A stretch of 20,097 nucleotides of DNA from Craurococcus roseus (GTDB taxonomy: Bacteria; Pseudomonadota; Alphaproteobacteria; Acetobacterales; Acetobacteraceae). The DNA lies in contig NZ_BAAAFZ010000103.1 in assembly GCF_039523795.1 (NCBI RefSeq), positions 1 through 20,097 of the forward strand, read 5' to 3'. A model generated the notes under the pieces. That model saw nothing but the letters and a program-made list of their open reading frames with translations, ran no database searches and was not told the origin of the DNA. The translations under genes were made by a program, and so were the position numbers. How positions within the stretch are numbered: the first letter of the stretch is position 1; each line of letters begins with the position of its first letter. Positions 1 through 8,072 of this stretch are shown here, one piece after another.

Positions 1-37
1 CCGGGCGCGGCCGTCGTCGCCTGCGGCACGGCCCGGG

Positions 38-1414
38 TCAGCCGTAGGCGTGGGCGCGGGCGCCGGGCGCCGGGCGGTGCCGCCGGTGCCGCCGCGCGTC
101 CGCTTCGGTCCGTGCCCGCGCGATGGCGGCGGCGAAGAAGCAGAACTGCGACACCGCGGTGCTGGCGATGAGCGTGTTGTCGAAGCCGCTGTGCAGCAGC
201 GCCGCCACCAGGGCGCAGCGGAGCACGAGCTGGTCCGCCGGCCCGGCGCGCCGGGTGCCGTTCCAGATCCAGAGGATGATGGACAGGAAGATGGCGGCGC
301 AGCCGACGACGCCGGCGTCCACCGCGAGGCGGAGGTACTCGTTGTGCGCGGCGTTGCTGCCCAGCAGCTTGATGGTCGGGTCTTCGGGGTCGACGATCAG
401 CTTGCCGGCGCCGAGCCCGAAGCCGAACAGCGGCCGGTGCTCGATGGCGGCGGTGAAGTACGGCCAGATGATGTCGCGGCCGGAGAAGTTCTCGCTCTCG
501 CCCGTGAAGCGCTGGAGGGCGTAGAGCAGCGCCGGGCCGAGCAGGATCAGCGCCGGCACCATGCCGCCCATCACCAAATCCACCTTGCGCTTCAGCGGCA
601 GGATGCGCGGCCCGGCCAGCACGAAGACGAGGAACAGGAACAGCGACACCGCGATGAACGGCGCCCGCGCCTGGGTGGCGAGCATGATGGCGAGGTTCAC
701 GCCGCCGAGCGCCAGCCAGCGGAGCTTGAACTCGCGCAGGTACTGCAAGGTGCAGGCGAAGATCGCGGTGACGCAGAAGCCCGCCAGGAAGGGGGCCGAG
801 TGCATCCCCTGGAAGCGGCCGAACTGGCTCAGCATCGGGTAGAAGCCGACGGCGTCGGCGAAGACGCTGGCGACCGCGCTGATCGGCGGTATCAGAGCGA
901 CGCCGATGATCAACGCCGTCCAGATCCGGCGCGGGGCGAGGGCGAAGCCGAGCACGAAGGGCGCGGTGGAGCCGATGAAGCTGCGCGCCATGTCGCCGAA
1001 GCCGGCGACCCGGCCGATCGGCAGGACGACGAGGCTGAGGCCGGCGATGGCGACGAAGGTCAGGAACGGCCAATTGACGGCGTCGCTGATGCCGTACCGC
1101 AGCACCAGCACGGCCGCGAGGGCGAAGGGCACCACCTTGACGACGCCCCCGAGCGCCGCGCCCGCGCTGCCCCCGCCGCGGCCCTGGGCCGCCATCATGT
1201 CGATCTGTATGTCGAGCGCGAGGCCGTAGGTCAGGACCAGGACGGCGACCAGCAGAATCGGGAACTGGTAGAAGACGAGCGCCGCGAGCGCCACGACGGC
1301 CGCCGGCAGCAGGTACATCATGTACTCCGGCGCGAGCAGGGCGACGAGGAGCAGCCCCGCCGCGCCGGAGGCGGCGACGAAACGCTGGAGGGCGGGCGAG
1401 AAGACGGTGTCCAT
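38..1414 (-). CDS. O-antigen ligase / polysaccharide polymerase-like membrane protein (Wzy_C/RfaL family)
   Basis: A 458-residue, strongly hydrophobic protein with about 10-12 predicted membrane segments. It fits inner-membrane enzymes that join lipid-linked sugar repeats into a chain (Wzy) or ligate glycan to lipid A core or another acceptor (WaaL). The late periplasmic loop carries the family landmarks: SGRDIIWPY (311-319), FGFGLG (330-335) and AHNEYLRLAVDAG (356-368), where H357 sits in the conserved H-N-x-x-L motif. Length is normal for the family. The ATG start is followed by a short cytoplasmic stretch and then the first hydrophobic segment. The C-terminal ~25 residues are Arg/His-rich and probably cytosolic. 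It diverges from the acyltransferase gene across 63 bp and sits in a cluster of glycan genes, which supports a role in polysaccharide assembly. Sequence alone does not separate polymerase from ligase, or say which glycan. Confidence 0.85.
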   Translation of the reverse strand: MDTVFSPALQRFVAASGAAGLLLVALLAPEYMMYLLPAAVVALAALVFYQFPILLVAVLVLTYGLALDIQIDMMAAQGRGGGSAGAALGGVVKVVPFALAAVLVLRYGISDAVNWPFLTFVAIAGLSLVVLPIGRVAGFGDMARSFIGSTAPFVLGFALAPRRIWTALIIGVALIPPISAVASVFADAVGFYPMLSQFGRFQGMHSAPFLAGFCVTAIFACTLQYLREFKLRWLALGGVNLAIMLATQARAPFIAVSLFLFLVFVLAGPRILPLKRKVDLVMGGMVPALILLGPALLYALQRFTGESENFSGRDIIWPYFTAAIEHRPLFGFGLGAGKLIVDPEDPTIKLLGSNAAHNEYLRLAVDAGVVGCAAIFLSIILWIWNGTRRAGPADQLVLRCALVAALLHSGFDNTLIASTAVSQFCFFAAAIARARTEADARRHRRHRPAPGARAHAYG

Positions 1415-1477
1415 CGGCGGGCGTTCTCACACGCGCGGGGGGATAGGACAAATCAGGGGTGTGTGTCAGAAGGCGGC

Positions 1478-2602
1478 ATGGCCGCGGGCGTCGTGAACAC
1501 ACCGGAACGGACAGGAAGGGCTGCCGCGGCGGCGCTTCGGCACGATGGCCTGACCCGGCTGCGCTTGGTGTTGATCGGCTGGGTTGTGTTGTACCACCTC
1601 GATCTCACCTTGCGGGTGACAGATGCACTGCCTTGGCTGCGGCCGATCCTCGGCGTCGGCTACCTCGGGGTGGACGGCTTCTTCTTGTTGTCGGGCTTCG
1701 CCTTGTGGCTCGGCTACGGGTCGCGCCCGCCGGCGGACGCGGCCGGGATCGGGCGCTTCTTCCTCAGGCGCTTCGCCAAGATCTGGCCGCTGCACGGTCT
1801 GGCGCTACTGGCGCTCCTGGCGATCGTGGTCGCCGCACGGGCGGCCGGGGCGACCATCCGCGACCCGGAGCGCTTCGGCGCGGTCGAGTTCGTGCTGCAA
1901 CTGTTCCTGGTGAACGCCTGGGAGACGACCGACCGGCACGCGTGGAACTACCCGTCCTGGGCGCTTTCGGTGGAGTGGGCGGGCTACCTCGTGTTCCCGG
2001 TGCTGCTGGCGCTGCTGCTTCGGGCCCGGACGGCTTCCCTGTTCCCGCTGTCGGCGACGGCCGTTGCGGGCTTGTTCTGGCTCGGGGCGGGGGAGAACGG
2101 GCTGAACCACACCCTGCACCTCGGGTTGGTGCGCTTCGGGTTCGAGTTCGTCCTCGGCCTCGCCCTGGGCCGGTTGGCGACCGAGGGCCGGCTGCCGCGG
2201 GCGGCGGTGCTCGCCTGCACGCTGGCGGTGCCGCTCGGGCTGGGCTTGCGCTTGGACGCGCTGACGGTGGTAGGTCTGGCGGCGGTCATCGTGGCGCTCT
2301 GGCAGCGCCCTGGCGCCGCCGCGGCGCGGAAGCCGGACCTGCTGCTGCGCCTCGGCGAAGCGTCGTTCGGCGTTTACCTCTGCTGGGTCTTCATCGAAAT
2401 CGCCTTGGTGGGCGTGCTGCGGGTGTCCGATCCGGGGCCGGCCGGCCGTGTCCTGCTGATGGCGGGGGGCTTCGCCGCCAACCTCGCGGCCGGCTGGCTG
2501 GCTTGGCGCTGGGTGGAGGTGCCCGCGCACCGCTGGATACTGCACCGGGCGGGGCCGCAGCGGGCGAGGGCGGACCCTTCGGGGCGGCCGACCGCGCGCT
2601 GA
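1478..2602 (+). CDS. Acyltransferase family 3 (OafA/YrhL-type) membrane protein
   Basis: A 374-residue integral membrane acyltransferase of the kind that adds acetyl or other acyl groups to exported polysaccharides. Family marks are an N-terminal LRLVLIGWVVLYH stretch with the conserved His at residue 40, GYLGVDGFFLLSGF (61-74), an Arg-rich RFFLRRFAKIWPLH (93-106), and NYPSWALSVEW further on. About ten hydrophobic segments follow, with a short basic tail. The ATG at 1478 is chosen because it lies just before the first conserved block and has an AAGG 6 bases upstream. The much longer frame running back to position 50 is an antisense shadow of the ligase gene. The gene diverges from the O-antigen ligase, and its TGA stop directly abuts the stop of the convergent hydrolase-like gene. 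A role in O-acylation of the locus's glycan is inferred from context. Confidence 0.87.
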   Translation: MAAGVVNTPERTGRAAAAALRHDGLTRLRLVLIGWVVLYHLDLTLRVTDALPWLRPILGVGYLGVDGFFLLSGFALWLGYGSRPPADAAGIGRFFLRRFAKIWPLHGLALLALLAIVVAARAAGATIRDPERFGAVEFVLQLFLVNAWETTDRHAWNYPSWALSVEWAGYLVFPVLLALLLRARTASLFPLSATAVAGLFWLGAGENGLNHTLHLGLVRFGFEFVLGLALGRLATEGRLPRAAVLACTLAVPLGLGLRLDALTVVGLAAVIVALWQRPGAAAARKPDLLLRLGEASFGVYLCWVFIEIALVGVLRVSDPGPAGRVLLMAGGFAANLAAGWLAWRWVEVPAHRWILHRAGPQRARADPSGRPTAR

Positions 2603-3550
2603 TCAGCCGCCGCCGCCGCGGAGGGCGGCGCGGAACTCGGTGTGCGGGGCGGGGCTTTCCTCGGGCTGCAACCGCCAGTGCCCGCCGTAGGTGTAGGCCC
2701 ACAGGGCGACGGGCATGCGCAGCCGCCGGAGCACGGGCAGGCTTTGCCGCAGGTCGGCCGCCCAGGCGGCCCGGTCTTCGCGGTGCTTCACCGCGCCGCC
2801 CAATTCCGTGACCAGGACGGTCTGCCCGTGCCGCTCGCGCCACGCCGCCACTTGGCCGAAGCGCCACTCGACGGCGCCGGCGTCGCCGCCCTCGTAGTCG
2901 TGGACCTCGGCAACCGTGTTGGAGTCGGGCGGCGGTTCGTTCTGGATGAGCGACCTCCAACTCCCCCACTCGTGGCCGCCCCACATCAGGGTGTGGCGTG
3001 GCGCGGCGCGGCGGAGGACGCCGAGCAGCCGGTCGCGCATCGGCATCCACGCCGCCGCGTCCGGGAACACGGCCTCGTTCACGGGCGCGAACACGACGCG
3101 CGACGGGTCGGTGGCGCGGGCGAACAGGGCGGCGCGCGCCGCCAGCGCCCGCCATTCGCGCTCGCCCCAAGGCTCGTCGTGCTTGATGAAGTCCGCCAAG
3201 CCGAGCAGCACCGGCAAGCCGGCCGCCGTGGCGTCGGCCACCGCGCCGCGGAACAGGTCGGGGATCTCCATCCCGTCGCCGGTCTGGCCCACCTCCGGGA
3301 TGAACATGCGGACGTGGTCGAAGCCCGCCGCCTTGAAGCCGCGCCACCACGCGGGGCCGAGTCGCCGCGGGCGGTTGTTGCTGGCGACGGCGAACCAGCG
3401 CTCGACGTTGGCGCCGAGCCGGAGGTTGCCCAAGCGCTCGCGCGAGGGGGCGGCGTCGGGCGCGCGCGCCGGGCGCTGCTGCGCCGCCGCGCAGCCGGGC
3501 GAAAGCACCGCCGCCGCCGCCGGGGTGGCCAGGAGGGAGCGCCGCCGCAC
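2603..3550 (-). CDS. Exported glycoside hydrolase (GH5-like TIM-barrel, putative polysaccharide-trimming enzyme)
   Basis: A 315-residue protein from a GTG start 2 bases after the stop of the glycosyltransferase gene. The N-terminus (RRRSLLATPAAAAVLSPGC) has a twin-arginine-like motif and a hydrophobic stretch. It ends at a Cys (20) that could be a lipoprotein site, although the lipobox is imperfect. The rest resembles clan GH-A (beta/alpha)8 glycosidases such as family 5: FAPVNEAVF gives N158-E159 as the probable acid/base, VHDYE gives H217 and Y219, VLVTELGG gives E249 as the probable nucleophile, and W284 in VALWAYTYGG matches the aromatic near the last strand. Such enzymes occur in exopolysaccharide clusters, where they trim or release chains in the periplasm; that role is inferred. 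Substrate is unknown. The ORF stays open further upstream into the glycosyltransferase gene, but that extension is out of character and has no signal peptide. Confidence 0.7.
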   Translation of the reverse strand: MRRRSLLATPAAAAVLSPGCAAAQQRPARAPDAAPSRERLGNLRLGANVERWFAVASNNRPRRLGPAWWRGFKAAGFDHVRMFIPEVGQTGDGMEIPDLFRGAVADATAAGLPVLLGLADFIKHDEPWGEREWRALAARAALFARATDPSRVVFAPVNEAVFPDAAAWMPMRDRLLGVLRRAAPRHTLMWGGHEWGSWRSLIQNEPPPDSNTVAEVHDYEGGDAGAVEWRFGQVAAWRERHGQTVLVTELGGAVKHREDRAAWAADLRQSLPVLRRLRMPVALWAYTYGGHWRLQPEESPAPHTEFRAALRGGGG

Positions 3551-3552
3551 GG

Positions 3553-4488
3553 TCAGGCGGCCCCGGCCAAGCGGCCGCGCAGGTAGCCGAGGTTGTAGGC
3601 GGCGCCGCACCGCGCCCGCAGCAGTGCCGAGGAGGTGGCGGGCCAGAGCAGGAGCGGAGCCTGCACCAGCAACCGCGCCGCGGCGCCGAGGAAGCGGCCG
3701 GTGCCGTGCTTCCCGGCGCGGTCGCGCAGCGCGTCGGTGGCGCCCTGCCACAGGAGGCGGCTCAACAGCCAGCCCGGCCGCAGCCGCTCGCGCTGGATGC
3801 TGTGCCGCACCGCGGCAGCGCCGTCGTAGAAGGCGCGGTAGCCGCGGGCGCGGAGGCTTTCCACCACCGCCACCTCTTCGCCGGACAGCAACCGGCCGCC
3901 GACCCGGCCGAGCCCTTCCGGGAAGCCGCCGACCTCGCGGAGCGGGGCGGCGGCGAAGGCCATGTTCGCGCCGTAGATCTCGACCCCTTCCGGGAGGTCC
4001 ACGCCGGCCTCGCCGAAGCCTTCCCACTCGATGATGGTGAGCACCCCCCGGAGCGAGGGCGGCCACCAGCCGGGCAGCGGCGCTTCCCAGGCCGGCAGGA
4101 TGCGCCCGCCCAGCGCCGCCGCGCGCCCCGGCAGGCGGGCGATGCGGTCCAGCAGGGCGGCGGCCCAATCCGGCTCCGGCACCGCGTCGTCATCGAGGAA
4201 AGCGACCCAGCCCCCCGCCGACGCCCCGAGCCCGAGGTTCCGCGCCAGGGACAGGCCCGGCTTGTCGGCCCGCAGCAGCCGCGCCCCCGCCTCGGCGGCG
4301 AGGCGGGAAATGGCGGCCGCCTCCATGGGCGGCGAGGCGCTGTCCACCACCAGCACCTCGAAGTCCCGGCGCGATTGCACGGCCAACCCGGCGAGGCAGG
4401 CGCGGAGGTAGCCAGGCCGGGCGTGCGTGCAAAGGACGACGGAAAGCGGCGGCACCGGACGGCGAAGGGGCTCGGGCGAGGCGGCCAA
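3553..4488 (-). CDS. Glycosyltransferase family 2
   Basis: A 311-residue GT-A fold transferase that would move a sugar from a nucleotide donor to the growing lipid-linked repeat at the inner membrane. Landmarks are the N-terminal strand PPLSVVLCTHARPGYL (13-28), VLVVDSASPP (45-54), LARNLGLGASAGGWVAFLDDDAVPEPDW with the metal-binding DDD at 99-101, and a late GEEVAVVESLRARGY block where E204/E205 match the catalytic-base region. The C-terminal part has a weakly hydrophobic stretch (~268-290) but no convincing membrane span. The start shown is a TTG two codons after the in-frame stop of the upstream gene, implying reinitiation. A GTG at 4455 (residue 12) is an equally possible start. The stop is 2 bases from the GTG of the hydrolase-like gene, so the two are almost certainly co-transcribed. 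Family assignment is firm; donor and acceptor are unknown. Confidence 0.88.
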   Translation of the reverse strand: MAASPEPLRRPVPPLSVVLCTHARPGYLRACLAGLAVQSRRDFEVLVVDSASPPMEAAAISRLAAEAGARLLRADKPGLSLARNLGLGASAGGWVAFLDDDAVPEPDWAAALLDRIARLPGRAAALGGRILPAWEAPLPGWWPPSLRGVLTIIEWEGFGEAGVDLPEGVEIYGANMAFAAAPLREVGGFPEGLGRVGGRLLSGEEVAVVESLRARGYRAFYDGAAAVRHSIQRERLRPGWLLSRLLWQGATDALRDRAGKHGTGRFLGAAARLLVQAPLLLWPATSSALLRARCGAAYNLGYLRGRLAGAA

Positions 4489-4494
4489 AGGGCG

Positions 4495-4797
4495 TCAACT
4501 GAAGCGGAAGGCGCCGCCGGGCACCGGGGCGGCTTCTGGCCCGTTGCCCGGCGTGCCGGGCGCGGCGGCGGCGCCCGACGCCTGTGCCTGCGCCTCCTTG
4601 ATCTTGGCTTCGAGCTGCTTGAGCAGCCCGACCAAGCCGTTGGTGAATGCCGGGAGTTGCGACAGCGGCATGATGAGCTGCCCGGCCGGCACCGGCTTGC
4701 CCTCCGGCCCGGTCTGGGCGAGCGTCAAGCGGGCGACGCCATGGGTCACGCTCGCGTCGAGTATGCCGTCAGCGAAGATGGTGCGGACGTCAGGCAT
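4495..4797 (-). CDS. Small protein of unknown function, weak DUF3467-like pattern
   Basis: A 100-residue protein using the ATG at 4797, the start of MPDVRTIFADGILDASV. An in-frame start 15 codons upstream would add a low-complexity lead that looks non-coding. The pattern is two short beta stretches (ADGILDASVTHGVARLTL), then a polar turn, then GQLIMPLSQLPAFTNGL and an amphipathic helix (GLLKQLEAKIKEAQAQ), ending in an Ala/Pro/Gly-rich tail. This outline recalls DUF3467-type small proteins, but no diagnostic motif was checked and no function can be named. It has no signal peptide or membrane span, so it is probably cytoplasmic. Its stop lies in frame and two codons before the glycosyltransferase start, suggesting coupling. 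A stem-loop separates it from the secretion adaptor gene upstream. Confidence 0.72.
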   Translation of the reverse strand: MPDVRTIFADGILDASVTHGVARLTLAQTGPEGKPVPAGQLIMPLSQLPAFTNGLVGLLKQLEAKIKEAQAQASGAAAAPGTPGNGPEAAPVPGGAFRFS

Positions 4798-4823
4798 AGG
4801 GGGTTTTCCGATCTGTCTGGACT

Positions 4824-4855
4824 GGCGGGCCGAGGGTAGCACCCCCGCGCCCGCC
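4824..4855 (-). terminator. Stem-loop after the type I secretion adaptor gene (candidate terminator or attenuator)
   Basis: The inverted repeat GGCGGGC (4824-4830) / GCCCGCC (4849-4855) encloses a second stem GGGT (4834-4837) / ACCC (4841-4844) with an AGC loop. On the minus strand it begins 28 bases after the adaptor's stop codon and ends 26 bases before the next start. No U-run follows, so it may attenuate rather than fully terminate. Confidence 0.4.
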
Positions 4856-4883
4856 GCGCCGACGGATAAACGCCGCTCCGGCC

Positions 4884-6305
4884 CTACTGTTCGCGGAAGG
4901 CGCGGGCGAAGCTGTCGCGGATCGGCTGCGTCATGTAGCGGAAGAAGCTGCGCTCGCCGATCTGGACGTGCGCCTCGACCGGCATGCCCGGGGTGAGGAA
5001 CACGTTCGGCAGCTTTTCCATCTGCTCGCGGTCGATCATGATGCGGGCGGGGTAGTACTGCTGCCGCGTCTGGTCGTTGGTGGTCACGTCGGCGGCGACC
5101 CAGGTCACCTCGCCGTGCAGGAACGGCACCAAGCGCTGCTTGAAGGCGGGGAGCCGGACTTCGGATTTCAGCCCGGGGAACACCACGTCGATGTCGGAGG
5201 GCTGGATGTTCACCTCCGCCACCAGCCGGTCGCTGTCCGGAACGATGTCCAGGATCGTGTCGCCGGGCCGCACCACGGCGCCGAGCGTGAACAGCTTCAG
5301 GTTCACCACCGTGCCCGATTCCGGCGCCAGGATGTCGCGCCGGGTCTGGACGTCGCTGGAAGCGCGGAGGCGCTCCTCGGTCTCGGCGAGCTTGCCCCGC
5401 ACCTCGCGCAGCTCGGTCGAGACCTCCTGGATGCGCTGGTCGAGCGCCTGCTGGATCTGCCGCTCCGCTTCGCCGATGGTGGCGTTAGCGCGGTCGATCT
5501 GCCCGGTGAGCTCCTGGATGGTGCCTTCCAGCCCGGCCATGGCGCGCTGCAGCGCGAGCAGGTCCGGCAGGCGGGCGAGGCCCTGGGCCACCAAGCCCTG
5601 CCGCATCCGCTCCTCCTGCCGGATCAGGACGAGCTGGTTGCGTGTGGCGACCATCTGGCCCTGCGCGCCGCGGATCGCCGCCTGCTGCTGCTCGATCCGG
5701 GCGCGCAGCACCTGGAGCTGGCTGTTCAGGCTGGCGGTGCGGGCCTCGTAGACCTCGCGCTGGCCGCGCACCGCGTCGCGCGCGCGCGGGCTGGGGCTTT
5801 CCAGCAGTTCGGGCGGGAACTCGATGGGCTCGCCCGGCTTGCCCATCTCGGCGACGAGGCGGGCGTCCTGGGCCATGAGCGCCCAGCGCTGGGCGCGTTG
5901 CGCTTCGGCGGTCGAGTCCGATTGGATGTCGTCGAGCCGCACCAGCACCTGCCCGGCCTGCACCTTGGCCCCGTCGCGCACCAGGATCTCGCGGACGATG
6001 CCGCCTTCCAGGTGCTGCACGGTGCGGCGGTTGCCCTCGACCTTGATGATGCCGGGCGCGATCGCCGCTTCGGCGAGCGGCGCCATGACCGACCACGCGC
6101 CGAAGCCCACAACGAAGACCGAGAACACCGTGAGGCCGAACAGCGCCGGCCAGCGGGTCCGGGGCGCCGGGGCATCGAGCATCGCGTTGGGCGGGAAGGG
6201 CGGCAGGGCCGCGCCGAAGTCGTGGCGCTTCGCCAGGGCGCGGCCGGGCGCGACCGTGAGCTGCCGGGGGCCGGAGGTGGGGGCGAGTTCGGTGGTGGTG
6301 CTCAT
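4884..6305 (-). CDS. Type I secretion periplasmic adaptor (HlyD/PrtE/PrsE family membrane fusion protein)
   Basis: A 473-residue membrane fusion protein that bridges the inner-membrane ABC exporter to an outer-membrane channel. A ~50-residue cytoplasmic lead is followed by one membrane span (~53-75), then the family signature VQHLEGGIVREILVRDG (96-112) with AGQVLVRLDD, forming the lipoyl/barrel-sandwich half. A long charged, Gln/Glu/Arg-rich helical stretch (~130-330) is the expected coiled-coil hairpin. The second lipoyl half begins at ILAPESGTVVNLKLFTLGAVVRPGDTILDIVP, and a beta-barrel C-terminus ends in a helix. Length is typical. The ATG overlaps the stop of the ABC transporter gene (ATGA), so the two are translationally coupled. 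Rhizobial PrsDE pairs in exopolysaccharide loci secrete glycanases and adhesins; a comparable cargo here is inference. No TolC homologue lies in the window. Confidence 0.93.
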   Translation of the reverse strand: MSTTTELAPTSGPRQLTVAPGRALAKRHDFGAALPPFPPNAMLDAPAPRTRWPALFGLTVFSVFVVGFGAWSVMAPLAEAAIAPGIIKVEGNRRTVQHLEGGIVREILVRDGAKVQAGQVLVRLDDIQSDSTAEAQRAQRWALMAQDARLVAEMGKPGEPIEFPPELLESPSPRARDAVRGQREVYEARTASLNSQLQVLRARIEQQQAAIRGAQGQMVATRNQLVLIRQEERMRQGLVAQGLARLPDLLALQRAMAGLEGTIQELTGQIDRANATIGEAERQIQQALDQRIQEVSTELREVRGKLAETEERLRASSDVQTRRDILAPESGTVVNLKLFTLGAVVRPGDTILDIVPDSDRLVAEVNIQPSDIDVVFPGLKSEVRLPAFKQRLVPFLHGEVTWVAADVTTNDQTRQQYYPARIMIDREQMEKLPNVFLTPGMPVEAHVQIGERSFFRYMTQPIRDSFARAFREQ

Positions 6306-8068
6306 CGCGCGGCGGCTCCCGTGTTCTCGAGCCGGGGGACCTGGGGCACCTCGGCCGGGCGGGTCTGGGTCATCAGGCGCTTCAGGACCTCGGCGCGCGG
6401 GCCGAACATCTCCATGGCGCCGTCCTTCAGCAGCAGCACCTTGTCCACGCCCTGCACCAGGGTCGGCCGGTGCGAAACCAGCACGACGGTGGTGCCATTC
6501 GCCTTCAGGCGTCCCAGGGCGCCGATCAGGTGCGCTTCGGAGTCGCCGTCGAGGTTGCTGTTGGGTTCGTCCAACACCACGAACTTCGGCCGGCCGAACA
6601 TGGCTCGGGCAAGGCCGATGAGCTGGCGCTGGCCGCCGGACAGGTACTGGCCGCCGTCGCCGATCTCGGTTTCGTAACCGTTGGGCAGGCGGAGGATCAT
6701 CTCGTGGCAGCCGGCGAGCTGGGCCGCCTCGAACACCTCCTCGGGCGCCGCCTCGCCCATGCGGGCGATGTTGGCGAAGACGGTGCCGTCGAACAGCTCC
6801 ACGTCCTGCGGCAGGTAGCCGACGTGGCGGCCGAAGTCCTCGCGCATCCACTGGTAAACGTCGGCGCCGTCGAGCCGGACGTGGCCGGCCGAGGCGGGCA
6901 GGGTGCCGATCAGCAGGCGGATCAGCGTGGTCTTGCCGGCGGCCGACGGGCCGATCACGGCCAGGCTCTCGCCGGGCTTCAGGGCGAAGTTGACGCCCTT
7001 GATCATGGCGACGCCGTGGCCGGGGAAGGCGTAGGAGACGCGCTCCACGCCGAGGTGGCCCTCGGGCTCCGGCAGCGGCAGGCCGGGCGGGCGGAGGCGG
7101 GGCTGGGACAGGAAGGCCTGCAACCGCCGGAACGACTGGCGTGCCTGCACGAGCTGCTTCCAGCCGCCGATCATCTGCTCCACCGGCGCCAGCGCCCGGC
7201 CCATGATGATGGAGCCGGCGATGGAGGCGCCGGAGCTGAGCTCCATCTGGAGCACGAGGTAGGCGCCGACGCCCAGGATCGCGATCTGCACCGCGAGGCG
7301 GAAGAACTTGGTGGCGGAGACCAGGACGGAGGCGCGGTCCGCCGCCTGCTGCTGCGGCTCCGCTTGGGCGGCGACGGCGTCGCGCCACCGGCCGATCACG
7401 GAAGGCAGCATGCCCATGCTGTCGATCACCTCGGCATTGCGCGAGATGGCGTCGGCCCGTCGCTGCGAGGCCATGGCGGCGGTGTTGGCCGCCCGCAGCA
7501 GCTTGGAGGTGAAGAATTCGGTGGCCAGGGTCAGGCAGAACAGGATCAGCGCGCCCCCGAGGGCGATCCAGCCCATCACCGGGTGCAGCGCGAAGATCAC
7601 CGCGATGTAGACCGGCACCCAAGGCACGTCGTAGAGCGACAGGGCGCCGGGCGAGCCGAGGAAGCCGCGGCAGACCGCGAGGTCGCGCAGCGCTTCCATC
7701 CGGTAGGGCCGGCCGCGCAGCGTGCTCTCGATGGCGCGCACGAAGCCTTCGGGCGCGATCCGGTTCTCGATCCAGGAGCCGATGCGCTGCATGATCTGCG
7801 CGCGCGCCGCTTCGAGCATCGCCAGGACCAGGACGGCGGCGCCGGCGATCAGCGACAGGTACAGCAGGGTGTCGAGGACGCGGGTGGCCAGCACCCGGTC
7901 GAACACCTGCATCATGTAGATGGAGGTGGTGAGCTGGAGCAGGTTCACCGCGCCGCTGAAGACGCCGACGAGCAGGAATTGCTTGCGGCAAGCCTTCAGC
8001 GCCCGGCGGAGCGGCGTGTCGGCGGCGGTGTCGAAGGCGGCGTGGGCGGCCATGCGGGTTCCTGACAT
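6302..8068 (-). CDS. Type I secretion ABC transporter, permease-ATPase fusion (PrtD/PrsD type)
   Basis: A 588-residue half-transporter that powers one-step protein export across both membranes. The N-terminal half has about six membrane segments (first ~31-53, then ~65-88, 150-190 and 255-300). It starts directly with the membrane domain and lacks the C39 peptidase or C39-like domain, as in PrtD/AprD exporters. The ATPase half shows Walker A GPSAAGKTT (373-381), Q-loop Gln421, signature LSGGQR (476-481), Walker B FVVLDEP with catalytic Glu501, and switch His533, so it should be active. The ATG at 8068 has a GGGGGG ribosome-binding stretch (8077-8082) that spans the region of the upstream gene's stop codon, tying its translation to that gene. 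A second ATG at 8053 is possible. The substrate is unknown; no RTX repeat protein occurs in the window. Confidence 0.94.
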   Translation of the reverse strand: MSGTRMAAHAAFDTAADTPLRRALKACRKQFLLVGVFSGAVNLLQLTTSIYMMQVFDRVLATRVLDTLLYLSLIAGAAVLVLAMLEAARAQIMQRIGSWIENRIAPEGFVRAIESTLRGRPYRMEALRDLAVCRGFLGSPGALSLYDVPWVPVYIAVIFALHPVMGWIALGGALILFCLTLATEFFTSKLLRAANTAAMASQRRADAISRNAEVIDSMGMLPSVIGRWRDAVAAQAEPQQQAADRASVLVSATKFFRLAVQIAILGVGAYLVLQMELSSGASIAGSIIMGRALAPVEQMIGGWKQLVQARQSFRRLQAFLSQPRLRPPGLPLPEPEGHLGVERVSYAFPGHGVAMIKGVNFALKPGESLAVIGPSAAGKTTLIRLLIGTLPASAGHVRLDGADVYQWMREDFGRHVGYLPQDVELFDGTVFANIARMGEAAPEEVFEAAQLAGCHEMILRLPNGYETEIGDGGQYLSGGQRQLIGLARAMFGRPKFVVLDEPNSNLDGDSEAHLIGALGRLKANGTTVVLVSHRPTLVQGVDKVLLLKDGAMEMFGPRAEVLKRLMTQTRPAEVPQVPRLENTGAAAR

Positions 8069-8072
8069 GTGT

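Noticed and set aside
50..2602. 850-codon plus-strand frame covering the ligase and acyltransferase genes
   Set aside because: Only the part after 1478 encodes a recognisable protein. The first ~475 codons are Arg/Glu/Gly/Ala-rich antisense of the O-antigen ligase, a GC-bias artefact.
4884..7991. 1035-codon minus-strand frame suggesting an ABC-adaptor fusion
   Set aside because: The upstream half is out-of-frame shadow of the ABC exporter. The real adaptor starts at the ATG at 6305, which overlaps the exporter's stop.
6470..8065. 531-codon plus-strand frame opposite the ABC exporter
   Set aside because: His/Gln/Asp/Gly-rich antisense composition; the exporter's motifs on the other strand are unambiguous.
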